This document shows, one piece after another, positions 48,680 to 60,204 of a stretch of DNA of 64,000 nucleotides (position 1 is its first letter; each line of letters opens with the position of its first letter). Under the pieces are notes generated by a model. That model worked only from the letters and a program-made list of their open reading frames with translations, ran no database searches and had not been told where the DNA came from. Source of the stretch: Diphasiastrum complanatum (taxonomy: Eukaryota > Streptophyta > Lycopodiopsida > Lycopodiales > Lycopodiaceae); contig CM055110.1 in assembly GCA_029204225.1 (NCBI GenBank), positions 42,019,862 to 42,083,861 of the forward strand, in the 5' to 3' direction. The translations under genes were made by a program, and so were the position numbers.

Positions 48680-49880
48680 ACGGTTTGCTAGTTGTCAATT
48701 GATATTGGTGAAGCTTTAGCAATGGTTTTTTCTATCAAAAAATATTGTCAATATTTGATGGCGACATATTTTGCATTTTACACAGATCATCAACCCTTAT
48801 TATATTTGGTGAAGAAGACATGCAATATTGGTGGTATTGCAAGGTGGTTACTATTATTGTCAGAATTTTATTTTCGTGTTGTGGTTTGAAAGAGAAAACA
48901 ATACTATGTTGCCAATCATGTGTCAAGGATCCAATCAGCATTGGTTAATACTGAAGTGGATGATGAACTACTGTCACATTGTTTTATGTGGACACGGTAC
49001 CTGAGTGGGCAGTTGATATTGTTGAGTATTGGATGCATGGTCAACCTAATGAGTCCTTAACCAAAGTTCAACAACAAAGGTTATTTGTGAAGGCACAACT
49101 TTATCAATTATCACAAGGTAGTTGTATCTAAAAAGTGGTACTGATGATATTCTTCAATGATGCATTTTGCCACATGAAGTACCATATTTAATCATGTAAT
49201 CACATGATGGAACTGGTGGAGGTCATTTTGCATCTTATATTATAGTTTGTAAGATTTACAATCGGGTTGTTGGTGGTCTCATCCATTCATAAGGATACAT
49301 AAAAGTATATTCAATCATGTGATGTTTGTCAACGTGCACGTCAACCAACTAAACAACATTATGAACCATTACATCTAGTGTTAGCACAAGGACCATTTCA
49401 AAAGTGGGGCTCACTATGTTGGTCTAATACATTCAATGACATGTGGTACACAAGCACAATATATCATAATGGCAATGGATTATATGACCAAATGGATTGA
49501 AGCAAGAGCTGTGCGAGTTGCTAATGCAAAATCAACCACAAAGTTTTTGTGAAAACATCATTGTTCGATTTGGATGTCTTGTTGAGATCATAAGTAATAG
49601 AGGTACCCACTTTGTAAATGAGACAATCAAAAGCCTAATAAATGAATTTTTTTGTGATCTATCGATTTCGTATACCAAACTATCCAAGGGATAACGGACA
49701 ACAAACTGAATTTTCTAACAAGGTCCTATGCAGTATTTTGACTAAAACTATTGAGGCAAGCCGATTAGATTGGTAATTTTTGTGTGAGAAATTTCAACTT
49801 GTTTTGCTATTTTCATCATATTTGTATATTTGGCAATTGAGGCCAATTTTCATATTAGACTTAGAGTTTGACTTTTTGAA
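48680..49880 (+). pseudogene. pol: Ty3/gypsy RNase H and integrase fragment (Athila/Tat-like style)
   Basis: RNase H: EALAMVFSIKKYCQYLM, FYTDHQPLLYLV, ARWLLLLSEFYFRV. After frame changes the integrase H2C2 region follows (LPHEVPYLIM, SHDGTGGGHFAS, CDVCQRARQPTKQHYEPL-type sequence), then the core: MAMDYMTKWIEARAVRVANA, IIVRFGCLVEIISNRGTHFV, and NKVLC-ILTKTIEASRLDW. The catalytic D-D-E context is largely visible (DYMTKW; SNRGTHF with Asn where Asp is expected). Many stops. No protease or RT upstream. Confidence 0.85.
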
Positions 49881-50388
49881 AGTGTGGAAAAGTGTAGTAC
49901 ACGAGTTGTAGAAGATTCAAATTTGAATAGTAGAGACATTGAATCTAGTCACAAAAATAGTAGGGTTTTTCATTATGGAGGAAAACCAAAGTTTCAAATT
50001 AGGTCTGGACCTACTGTAAAAGGATGTATGGAAAGCTTCCAACCACCAAATATCGTTCTCTGACTAAACATTGAAGCTAAGATCTCCTTGATCGATTGAT
50101 TGTGCAAGGGCACCATTCATTAGAGTTATACTAACCCTCTCCATCTTTTGCCCTTTAACTACCTCTGACTCATTAAATTTAAGTACTATGATTATTTTAC
50201 CAGTTACCTTTTCCACTGTGATGTCATAGAAACTAATCATATATCTTAGTAATTGATTTAAATCAACAAATAGATTGTTTGATGCATTGTATGAAATAGA
50301 TCTTCCTTTGGTCTGATATGTCTCTTCAACATGAAATGGAGTGCCTATAATCTATGCATTCTTGTGATCAGGTTATTTCTCTCATGCT
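49881..50388. other. No clear gene; probably decayed copia pol (minus)
   Basis: It follows the protease piece on the minus strand, but no integrase motif can be read. Confidence 0.35.
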
Positions 50389-50938
50389 TTAAATGGTATG
50401 ACCTTGGAAGAGGAAGGCTCCTAGTGATAGATGGAATGAACAAAACATTCTATTCCCATTAGTAGAGAGAGAAATAAAAATTGTGCCAATCCCTTTGATT
50501 GCACACTCACCATCATTGGCCTTGTAGATCACCTTCTTGTCACCTTCAAATGCCATCAATGATAAATAATACTCCTCATGATATGTTATATGTGATGTAG
50601 CTCCACTATCAATCCACCAAGGATCAATATCTCCATGATTAGCCAAAAAGCAAGAAGACATAACAAAAGCATGATTTGAATTTTGTTCATCAACACTATC
50701 TTCGTCAAGAGTTACATTGGTTTGCTTCTCACCTTGATCTCCCTTCTTCTTGAAGCAATCACTAGCAAAATGTCCTTTGAATCCACAATATAAATTTTTT
50801 TAGCTTGGATCTATCTTTCTTCTTGCCAACAAAAGTAGAAGGCTCACCTTGATCTTGCCCTTTTGACCACTTGCTTTTGCCTTTGCCCTTGAACTTGCCC
50901 TTTGAGAACATGTTAGCAGATTCCAAGGAATCCCCATA
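50389..50938 (-). pseudogene. gag-pol: copia gag C-terminus and protease fragment, minus strand
   Basis: In minus-strand order: a basic Gag linker (SKGKFKGKGKSKWSKGQDQ), a zinc knuckle with its first Cys lost (YCGFKGHFASDC), an acidic linker, and the protease site PWWIDSGATSHIT at about 50600. The frame ends at 50389. Its upstream end is cut at 50938 by the LTR of the gag-only element. The gag N-terminal fragment at 57100-57360 on the same strand may be its other half. Confidence 0.82.
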
Positions 50939-51512
50939 TGCCGAGCCAAGTTGAAGACACAGAGTATCTCTCACCCATGACCGAGGAGGTCTTAGAAGGA
51001 GGAGAGCAGAGGAAGCTGAGCGCCGAGCATGAGAGCCAAGGATTACTACCTAGGGTGACAGTTATTATTCATGTGAGCCTACATGGTGAATCCCAGAGAA
51101 GGAACGACCATGTAGGAGCTAGTAATATTTCCTAGGCATTGTAAATAAGCATAGCCTCCCTTAAATAATTTAGAGTGAATCACCTTTTGATGGTGACCTC
51201 TAGTGGAAGGGCAAATTCCACTTGTATTTTCCACATGGGCAGCCTTCTTGCTTATTTAAGGGCCCCGCTCTCTTGTGAGGGAGCTTTGCATGTATTATCA
51301 ATGTCTCTTGAGTGAATAAAGAAGATTTTCCATGAGTTATTGATGATTGTAAAGCTCCTTGTTCATGGCAATCTTCTTGAGTGAAATTTCTATGAGCATG
51401 TTCTGATTTCTTTTTGTGTTTGTGGATTAGTTAGATCTCTTACTTACTTTCTTGTTTTGTGGAATGTAGATGTGGATTAACTTTCTTGTTCCTTGATTTT
51501 GTAGTTTTAGCA
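50939..51512 (+). repeat. Left LTR of the gag-only element
   Basis: It starts TGCCGAGCCAAG and ends TAGTTTTAGCA. It matches 56073-56659 throughout, apart from a duplicated gcatgagag phrase and the lack of a 27-bp segment that is present in the right LTR. Confidence 0.85.
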
Positions 51513-51596
51513 TGCGGATACTTTCAGGTCTGTGCTTCCAAATCACATCTCTGAAGTCTGACACACACATCATTACCGAGCTCGTTACTTTGGTCT

Positions 51597-52310
51597 TGAC
51601 CGACCTCCAGCTCACTTCTCGACCGAGGCTTCACGCTCCTTACTCAGAACTTCTGTCGCATCTCAACCGGTGCCTTTCTGTTACCCCTTGACCAGAGACA
51701 TTTTGTCAATTCTCAACCGGAGACATACTGAATGATCTCAACTGGAAGTTATCTCTTAAATCTCAACCGGAGCCTTCCGTCCAAATCTCAACCCAAAGCA
51801 TTCCTATTAAAACTCAACCATAGGCATTCCTGATAAAACTGAACCAAAGGCACCCTGTAAGATCTCGACCGGAGCTGTCTATTAGATCTTGACCGAAGCT
51901 TCCTATCAAATCTCAACCGGAGCCTTCTCTTAGATCTCGACAAAAGCTTCCAGTCAAATCTTGATCGGAGCCTTCTCTCAGATCTCGACTAAAGCACCTA
52001 GGAGCTTTCCCTCAGATCTCAACCGAGGCACCCTGTCAGGTCTTGACCGGAGCACCCATCAGATCTCAACCGAGACACCTTGTCAGATCTCGACTGGAGC
52101 TTTCTCTCAGATCTCAACCGAGGCACCTTGTCAGATCTCGACCGGAGCTGTCTCTCAGATCTCGACCGACACCTCCTGTCAAATCTCAACCAGACTGTTC
52201 TATTAGATCTCAACCGGAGCTATCTCTCAAATCTCAACCGGACCTTTCTATCAATTCTCAATCGAGGATTTCTATCAACTCTCAACCAAGAGCTTTGACT
52301 TCCAACATGC
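51597..52310 (+). repeat. 24-bp minisatellite, about 30 units
   Basis: The unit is close to cagatctc(a/g)accggagctttctct. In the second half (52043-52310) spacing is a strict 24 bp, so one frame encodes an eight-residue repeat, RS(Q/R)P(E/R)LSL (for example RSRPELSL, KSQPDLSI). The first half is more degenerate. It lies between the left LTR and gag. Confidence 0.9.
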
Positions 52311-52463
52311 CCAAGTCAACTTCTAGTCAAAGTCAACTTTTTTCTTTGACTAGGTCTCAGTGTTTGCCAACTACCACAGTCCTTTCCAACTTTTTTGCAA
52401 AACTCTAACACCAAAAAGCAAAACAACTGTGCCATTTGGACACCACCATAGTAGTCTCTGATT

Positions 52464-52483
52464 AGAAAAAAAAAAAAAAAAAA
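52464..52483 (+). repeat. Poly-A run in the element leader
   Basis: It is an 18-nt A run between the minisatellite and the gag start. Confidence 0.9.
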
Positions 52484-52562
52484 CCAAAAACACAAACACC
52501 AGTCAACTTACCAAAGAGTCCAAGAGCCTATCTATCCAATCCTTAGGTACTCTAGAGTTAAT

Positions 52563-54196
52563 ATGGATCGTCCTTACGATCCGAATTCCACAGAGGACTA
52601 TCCACCAGAGATGGTCTCCCCATCTACCGAACATGTTCAATTTAATCGATATTCCAGGATGAAATTCCAAGTCCAAGAGCCATCAACAAACCCATTTGAC
52701 AGATGGGAAGCTCCATACGATCGCCCACACTTTCATGTTGTAGAATCTTCACATGCATGAGCTCACTTGAACGGAGCTTTTGCAAATAATGTTCCGCGTA
52801 CTGAAAAATGTACTCCCGAGTTAGATTTACCTAAGTACAACGACAACATTGACCCTCAAAGATTTCTTCAAGTCTTTGAGAATGCATGCGATGTCTATGG
52901 TGAGATATCACCAGAAGCCATGGTTCAGCTCTTCTCGATGACCATGATCGATCGAGCACAAGAATGGTTTTTTAACCTTGATCGTGAAGATAAACGAGAC
53001 TGGTCACTCTTGAAGGAAGCCTTCATCAAACATTCTAAGCCATTTTGTTTGATCAAAAGTTCTTTTGTCAAGTTGAGTAACATCAAAATGACAAAAGATG
53101 AGAAAGTATGTGACTACATAGAAAGTTTAAAAAGATTAAAAAGTCAGGTACAAGAACAACCCACTGAGTCTATGCTGATAATTTGGTTCCTCGTTGGACT
53201 CCCACGATGGATACGATGTGAACTTCACTCCAATGATGAATACACATCATTGAAACAAGCCATGTCTGATGCCATTCGGGAAGAAGACGAGGGATCGGAT
53301 GTCGATGAGCCACATTAACAGAGGGCACATCGTGCTGTCCAAGAAACTAGACCAAATGAAAAAACATGAGAACACTTGTGGAAAACACAGATGGAGTTGC
53401 TTAACCAGCAACACCAACAATAGATGGAGAAACTCATGAAAGAGTTTCAAAACACTCTTAAGTCTATCGAGAGTTCGATGCCAGGTCAGTTACCCACTGG
53501 CCAAATCCACCATAGACAAGAGAACACATGGTGCCCTCAATGTCGACGTGCACACACTAGCAATGAGTGCCCTTCATACCAACCAGTCCCAGACATTTCA
53601 TTGATCAAAAGTGACATCTGCGACTTTATGGGTCATACATCCCTCTATTGCTATTAAAATCCGAGGAATTATCATCACAACCAGTCAGGGGGACATTATC
53701 AACCTCCCAGACACCACTTTGTTTCACAAACTCAAAATCAGCACTATCCATTACGAAACAACCAAGTCCATATACAAGAGTTGCCTAGACAATCTAGACA
53801 TGAACCTCAACTATAGCTGCCACTCTTAGGACCACCTCCAAGGGGACAACCTGATCTAGGAGCACAAAAACATAGACACCCTCGAGAATCTGCACAGACA
53901 CATCTTGTAGAAAACTCCTATGATCATTCATATCATCATGATACAACACTTCCATCTGTTAGTTCTCAAGAATATCCAACCGACAACTCATGCTCGTGCA
54001 AACGGGATGAGTATTCCACACCACCAAAAAATCTAGCATAACTAGCCATCCAAGATGGTTATGCTATTGCGAAACACAGGCCCAATGAGCAACCGCTGTT
54101 TTTGTGGCGAAACTGGCCACTTCATGGTTGACTATAAAGTTAAGAACCAATACCATGTGGAGCGCCCAGACTGTGTTCGCAAACACAGACTGTCCT
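52563..54196 (+). pseudogene. gag: Gypsy-type Gag of the non-autonomous element, broken
   Basis: The frame from ATG 52563 (MDRPYDPNSTEDYPPEMVS) meets a TGA at 52758. The main Retrotrans_gag domain follows at 52767-53318: RFLQVFENACDVYG, AQEWFFNLDREDKRDW, LIKSSFVKLSNIKMTKDEKV, MLIIWFLVGLPRWI. After TAA, TGA and TAG codons come a Gln-rich coil (LLNQQHQQ) and CPQCRRAHTSNEC (about 53537-53575). A degenerate knuckle (ICDFMGHTSLYC) and a third near 54090 (CFCGETGHFMVDY, last Cys to Tyr) follow. This protein would form particles and package RNA using enzymes of another element. Several stops make this copy inactive. Confidence 0.82.
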
Positions 54197-54413
54197 AAAC
54201 AACCTAACAAGATCCTTCTAGCACGTCATATATCATCCAAACCTGTTAGAGTTCTAACTAGAGCACAACGCCAACAACAAGAACAACAACAAAACAATGA
54301 AAAATCAGCTGACCCGAATGGAAGCCACTTGACAGCTTCCACATTACCCAAACAAAGATTACCCTGACCCAAACGTGTAACAAAGGCAATACAATGAATT
54401 TTGAGAGGAGTTT

Positions 54414-55316
54414 TTGCGAGAGGAAGGACATACGGAAAGTCTGTTATCCACTCAGATCCCTGACAAAGAGCAATCTCTACAGGGACTTGAAGAATTTTTT
54501 GACCTCCTGCAAGCTCAACTCACTATGCCATTCCATAGTGTGCTAAAATATTTCACCGGGCTTCAACGATATATCCATCGTAGTTTTCAGCTGCCTACTA
54601 TTCCTGATGAACAGCGAAAAATAGAAGAGATTCTTGAAATTCCCCAGATTTCTGAGAATATTGTGGCCAAGCAGGAAAAGATCATCCTGGAGTCCCAGAA
54701 GCAGCTAAAAGATACAACGAAGGCCATGCAACAAGTCTTGGACAAGGTGAACCAGTTGTGGGACACGGCGTGCAAGGCCCAAGTAGGTGCTCATTCGAAG
54801 AAAACACGGGACGATAATGGAAATGATGGAGCAGGAAATAAAGACGAGCAAACCCGACCATCAGATGGTAGCTCGGGATCGGGTGGCCTGAGAGCCAGAG
54901 CTGCTTCTGGAGCTTCTCCCCTTCCCCCTCCTACTTTTAGCCCCTCATTCTATTCTGCTTTTAATTTCTCAGAAACATTTATTCCCACTTACCCTATTTT
55001 TTCATCTTCCCTCTCTCCACCACCTCCTAGCAGATTAATGGGCCCATCTAAAGGTCCGGCTGACACGTACAAAGCCCGACGGGACACGTTCCTTCAGCAA
55101 CTCCACTCCCCCGGTGCGGCGTACAATTTGTTATGCCCACCACCTCCTAAACCTGTCAATCCTGCACCTCTCTCTCCAGATCACTCCATCCCTGACCTTC
55201 CAGAAGTTAACACTGACATTGGGGGTGATGACGACTTCCTACCAGATCCACCGGAGTCAAGAAGATTCTCACCCAGACAAGACACGGGTGTGGTTGAGCC
55301 ATCAACAAGCGAATGA
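54414..55316 (+). CDS. Second protein of the gag-only element, N-terminal part (300 aa), unknown family
   Basis: This is the longest clean frame of the element. It begins MREEGHTESLLSTQIPDKEQ. It has an amphipathic region (EEFFDLLQAQLTMPFHSVL), a coiled coil at residues about 70-120 (EKIILESQKQLKDTTKAMQQ, QVLDKVNQLWD), a Gly/Ser/Asp-rich linker and a Pro-rich section (SPPPPSRLMGPSKGP). It stops at a TGA that could derive from CGA; the frame then stays open for about 61 more codons (to about 55501). A frame change leads to the C-terminal domain at 55477. The layout (coiled coil, linker, C-terminal domain) parallels element B. No enzyme motif is seen. Confidence 0.5.
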   Translation: MREEGHTESLLSTQIPDKEQSLQGLEEFFDLLQAQLTMPFHSVLKYFTGLQRYIHRSFQLPTIPDEQRKIEEILEIPQISENIVAKQEKIILESQKQLKDTTKAMQQVLDKVNQLWDTACKAQVGAHSKKTRDDNGNDGAGNKDEQTRPSDGSSGSGGLRARAASGASPLPPPTFSPSFYSAFNFSETFIPTYPIFSSSLSPPPPSRLMGPSKGPADTYKARRDTFLQQLHSPGAAYNLLCPPPPKPVNPAPLSPDHSIPDLPEVNTDIGGDDDFLPDPPESRRFSPRQDTGVVEPSTSE

Positions 55317-55476
55317 GCCAAGGACAAAGATACGGGCACTAAGGCCTTGGATGATTACCTAGCAAGGCCACCACAACCACGTACGGCAGCTTCTCCTACC
55401 AAGCCCATGAGCAAGATGGCTGATACCAGAGAATCAGAGAGAATCAGAGAAATTCGAAAGGAGATATCCTCCCAAG

Positions 55477-56060
55477 ATGAGGGGAGGCAAAGAGGAAATT
55501 GATCAAAGCCAATACTCCACCAGGGCTGAGATCATTGCGGCACTACAACCGCAACTGGGATGGCGGAACAAGGTCTTAAATGATAGCAAGTGGTTGCAAG
55601 AGTACCTAAGGGCACCGACATGGAAGCGAATAGATCCATTTTACATGCCACTCAAACGCAAAAATCCATGGCCGACAGAAAAGCCATGGATTGAGTTGGT
55701 GAACTGGCCAATGATTCTAGGAATTTCAGATGGAACCTCCCTGGATGACCTGAGGCACAGTTGCTAGACTTCAGGCACAAATACAAGAGAAGTGTCGATC
55801 TATGCGTGCAAGAAAGTGCCAAATACTGCCAATCTATGGCCTTTCTAATGCAGCAAGAGTGTTTATGAGATTCTGGTTTGGATCCGATCAAGATCAATCC
55901 CAATGTAGCCCTCCAGTCAGAGGAAGACCATGAGATGATGGCCCGACTATACTATAGAGCGGCCTTCATGTCCTCACGATACGTCACCATGGTAGACGAC
56001 TGACAGGAGATGGGCTTCATCGAAAAGATACGAGAGTACATGGGGCCATTAAAGTACCAG
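55477..56060 (+). pseudogene. C-terminal conserved domain shared with elements A and B
   Basis: The frame 55477-55767 carries AALQPQLGWRNKVLNDSKWL, YLRAPTWKRIDPFYMPLKRK and IELVNWPMIL. After a frame change the reading continues LLDFRHKYKRSVDLCVQESA, SMAFLMQQE and ARLYYRAAFMSSRYV to about 56010. The motif order W(K/R), Y(V/L)x(S/A)P, P(Y/F/H)Y(M/V)P, (K)W, NWP(I/M)I matches 10437-10710, and the helical part matches 8037-8160. It ends just before the right LTR. Confidence 0.6.
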
Positions 56061-56072
56061 GGAATCCCCAGA

Positions 56073-56659
56073 TGCCGAGCCAAGATGAAGACACAGAGTA
56101 TTTCTCACCCATGACCAAGGAGGTCTCAGAAGGAGGAGAGCAGAGGAAGCTGAGAGCCGAGGATTACTAGCTAGGGTGACAGTTATTATTCATGTGAGCC
56201 TACATGGTGAATCCCAGAGAAGGAACGACCATGTAGGAGCTAGTAATATTTTATAGGCATCGTAAATAAGCATAGACCCCCTTAAATAATTTAGAGTGAG
56301 CCACCTTTTGATGGTGAGCTCTAGTGGAAGGGCAAATTCCACTTGTATTTTCCAAATTAGTGGAATTGCCACTTGGGCTCCATATGGGCAGCCTTCTTGC
56401 TTATTTAAGGGCCCCTCTCTCTTGTGAGGGAGCTTTGAATGTATTATCAATTTTCTTGAGTGAATAAAGAAGATCTTCCACGAGTTCTTGATGATTGTAA
56501 AGCTCCTAGTTCATGGCCATCTTCTTGAGTGAAATTTCTATGAGCATGTTCTAATTTCTTTTTGTGTTTGTGGATTAGTTAGATCTCTTACTTACTTTCT
56601 TGTTTTGTGGAATGTAGATGTGGATTAACTTTCTTGTCCTTGATTTTGTAGTTTCAGCA
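56073..56659 (+). repeat. Right LTR of the gag-only element
   Basis: It starts TGCCGAGCCAAG and ends TAGTTTCAGCA, with substitutions and two indels against the left LTR. A possible TATA-like ttatttaaggg and an aataaag polyadenylation signal lie in both copies. Confidence 0.85.
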
Positions 56660-57099
56660 TGCAGGTAAACTATAGAGGCTGAGATTGTGGATCTGATTTG
56701 CATACTCTCTAACAATCCTGTCCTTGATTGTTCTTGGGCATTCCTTGCATCAAGAAATGGGTGTTTCTTGATCCTTGGGCTGCTAGAATGCTGTTAGGAT
56801 GCTAGTTTTCTTGTTTCTTGTTTCTTGTTGAGTAGCTTAATCTTGTCATTGCATTGTTCCCTTATTTTGATAGATAGATTGTACTCTTTGATTTAGAACG
56901 TTGATCTATACTGAGCTAGGACTAGTTGCATGGCTTGTAAATACATGTAGCTGAGTAACGTATCCATCTCTCCCCACTGACAGGCTGGGAATACACATTG
57001 TAATTTGAGAAACACTTTTGGTTGGAAACCATTATAACAAGAAGACCAAACCGTAAAGAACCGTAACCAACGGAAGTAACAAAAAGAAGAACAAATGAT
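56660..57099. other. No gene recognised
   Basis: Flank of the gag-only element; it may be interior copia sequence, but no frame supports this. Confidence 0.4.
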
Positions 57100-57360
57100 T
57101 AAGAATCATGTTCACAGATTCAGTTGGAGTCTATGAATAGAACATAGCTTCCTCATCTCCAACTTGAGATGTAGAAGTAGATCCTCCCATAGATAGAATC
57201 CTAAACTCCTCATTCACCAAGATTTCTTGTGCAAGAATTCCATACTTGGCAATATCTTTTGAATAGCAAAACTTTTCACCAACTTAGCATGATCATCCAA
57301 AAAACCATTAAGAACAACTTGAACAAGCTCCACATCCTTAATGCATTCCATGTTTTAAGA
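57100..57360 (-). pseudogene. gag: copia gag fragment, minus strand
   Basis: KDVELVQVVLNGFLDDHAK and LVKSFAIQKILPS, followed after a frame change by KYGILAQEILVNEEFRILS. The first part parallels the gag fragment at 46034-46351 (YELVQVILNG...LVQSFAI). Confidence 0.75.
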
Positions 57361-60204
57361 AGTCTATGCTTGTTGCAAATGGTGCTAAATGTGAGATTCA
57401 TGGAATACGAACCATTCATATATGAATTGAACCAAGAAGGAGAGCAAAGCTTCAAAATGTCTTGTATGTTTCTTCAATATCTAGAAGTTTGTTGAGTGTA
57501 AGTCAATTGATTGACAATGCATGTAATGTCAAGTTTAATTGAAATACTTGTGTTATCATCAAGAAAGAAAATGTCATTGCCAAAGGCATTAGAGATTGTA
57601 GGCTTTTCAAAATTGATCTTTTTGTTAGAACTAATCACAATTTGAATGTGATGGAAGCCAAAGAAGAGCTTGTTTCTCAAGAGGAGAAACAAGCTCTTCT
57701 TTGATTTTAAAGTTGACTTTATGATTAATATTGTACACCACAAATTGTGTGATCTCATAATCCTTTTTCTATGCAACAATCAGTATTTTGAAACTCTTTG
57801 ATTCAGTTCATGAAGCCACAATTTTGAAAAAAATAAATAAATATTAAAAAATACAAATAATGCGATAATTTAATGTGATCATCTTTTTAAAAAATATTTT
57901 AGAATTGTTTTTGTACAATTCTGTATTTTTGATATTATTTGAGTTTTTTAGAGGATGGACTATTGAACAACTACAAAGGCTTGTACTTGAAACAAGGTTG
58001 TATGTAGAACATAGAAGACTTTTCAACTATAAGTTTGTACATATGTTAACTTCTATTTTAGAAAATTACAAGTAAATAAGAGCACCTCAAATATCAAACT
58101 ATTAAAACCATCACATGTTTATATCCATGCTAGTAATAAACCAAAGGATCAATAATTTATAAACAAGTAGAATAGATATTCTAGATATTCCTAACTAGTT
58201 TTTAAAAAACTTCTAAACATTAAAAAAATATGACACTAACTTGTCATGCTTGTGAATGATGAGAAAATAAACTTTTTTATGAATTGATCTATACTATAAT
58301 TTTGGTAGCTCTATATGGATTAATATGAATGTTCATCTTTAGCTTAAATTGCATAGACATTTGTGGAGAAATGTCTATAATACTTTATGCATGTTCACTC
58401 GAAAGCTAAAAAATTGAAGTCGTGATCTTTTTGGGATATTGTGGCTGGAGATTTCACTTTTCAAATTTGCTTAATACTTATAGATTCTATGCTTTACAAT
58501 CTCGATGCATCCAACTTATAAAAGTTTTGTCCATTAAAAGGATAAATAATTATTTTTGGGTTCTATTTCTTTATAGGATCATTACAAGAATGTTATGGTT
58601 TAAATTTTAGTTATTGGTGCCATATCTTGCCAAGAGAAGATGCTACAAATCCACTTGTAGTTTTTAAGATTTGAATCTATCAAATTTATATTTGATAACA
58701 TCCAAGTCACATCAATATTAATGATTACTACACCTCAATCAGTAACCACACATAAATTTTTTGCATGCAAATATTTATATTACTACAAAAAATAAATAAA
58801 GGTAGTATTCAGAAAATACATAGAAACAAAGTATCATAATTTTGAAATATTTATGGAGAATGACATATTCTGTGCTTTTATAATATGACAACTTAGATAG
58901 TTTGCTATATCTTTACGATTTCCAAACAAATACAAAAATAATTATGCTAACCTCCACTTGCAAACTTCCACAATCATTTGGAATAGCAATAAGTTTTTTA
59001 TTTTTCAATTTCTTTACATTGTTGTATCATTTTTCTAGTGATCAATGCTATGCAACAAAAAAAAAAAAAAAAACTATGTATAATAATAATAAAATCCTAT
59101 TTTAAAACTTCATATTCATAAAGAAATAGATTCAACCCATTACAAAAGATGCATTCTAGAACATGTAAAGTTGCAATTTGCAAGTGTTGTGAGCTTGTTC
59201 AAAGATTGTTTTTTTTGTTTTTCAGTGTTATAAAACAAAAAATTGATCTAATATGCTAGAATATAATGGTGCCATTTTATTTAGTCTATGAATTTAATTT
59301 TTCTACGTGATGGTAAACCAGAACTCAAATTGCATAATAAACTAAATCTTAAGTTTTTTTTACTAAAATTGTAATTGAGAGTACATAATTGTTTAGTTTT
59401 TAGTAAACCATTGTTTGTTACTTATGAGCCAAGCAAAATGTTCAACTTTGCTTTTTGAAAACTTTGTTGTTTGAAAAAATTCATATTAATGTTTTGTGGT
59501 TTGATATGATAACCTATTTAGATAAAACAACATATCACCAGATAGATCTAAATAAAACTTTTTTAATACACACTCTAAAGTATTTTATTCTGAGAGGAGC
59601 TCTAACTATGATGGCTAGGTGTTTAGACTGTAGATAACACAATGGTTAAAGTCTATAAAACTTAGATTTGGTTATTGTTTATCGACCAGAAAATTCTAGA
59701 AAAATGGAGAGTTGCATCTCTTATGATGTGGATGTTTTACTTTGTTGACGTGAGAATGTCTTCTCTAAAATAGAATGGTCATTAAGTATTTCTTTTGGCA
59801 AACTAGATTTTGAAACTACTATTTAATATTGAGAATCTTATTTTTGTTGTGTAGTGGATGGTTTATTCAATTTTTGTTTCATGTTGATATGTCTCTCTTT
59901 GAAAGTCTTATTAGTTGAATTACTTAATTTTGTCAACATGATGGCAAGAACATTGGTGGTACAAAATTTATGAAGAAAAAATTCAATTTTTGAGAGAGGA
60001 ATGATGTACATAGAAGATTTGTGAAACTTTTTAAAAAAATGATTATATAGAAAAGGAGAAAAGACTTAATTAGTAGTAAAAGTTGAAGATGGGTTTTAAG
60101 CACATAGATTATTTGATATTGATATAGGTAAATGTGTTAACTATAGTTTAATATGTGGTAAGTGACTCAATGCTAAAGTACTTTTAAAATTTATGGCTAT
60201 AGTA
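57361..60204. other. Long AT-rich gene-free stretch
   Basis: About 2.8 kb with only short frames, A/T runs (59060-59076 poly-A) and no recognisable domain. A small inverted repeat (gaagagcttgtttctc / gagaaacaagctcttc) lies at 57663-57699 and would form a strong hairpin. Confidence 0.6.

Larger units (their letters stand above)
50939..56659 (+). mobile_element. Non-autonomous LTR element with gag but no pol (TR-GAG/LARD-like), 5.7 kb
   Basis: Two LTRs (50939-51512 and 56073-56659) flank a leader with a minisatellite, a gypsy-type gag, zinc knuckles and a second protein with a C-terminal domain of unknown family. No protease, RT, RNase H or integrase motif is present between the LTRs. Published TR-GAG elements have this layout; assignment to that class is inference. 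Target-site duplications were not found at the chosen boundaries (ccata / tgcag). Confidence 0.75.

Noticed and set aside
57474-57779. 101-residue minus-strand frame
   Set aside because: Low-complexity AT-rich translation with an internal hairpin; no family resemblance apart from weak Gag-like composition.
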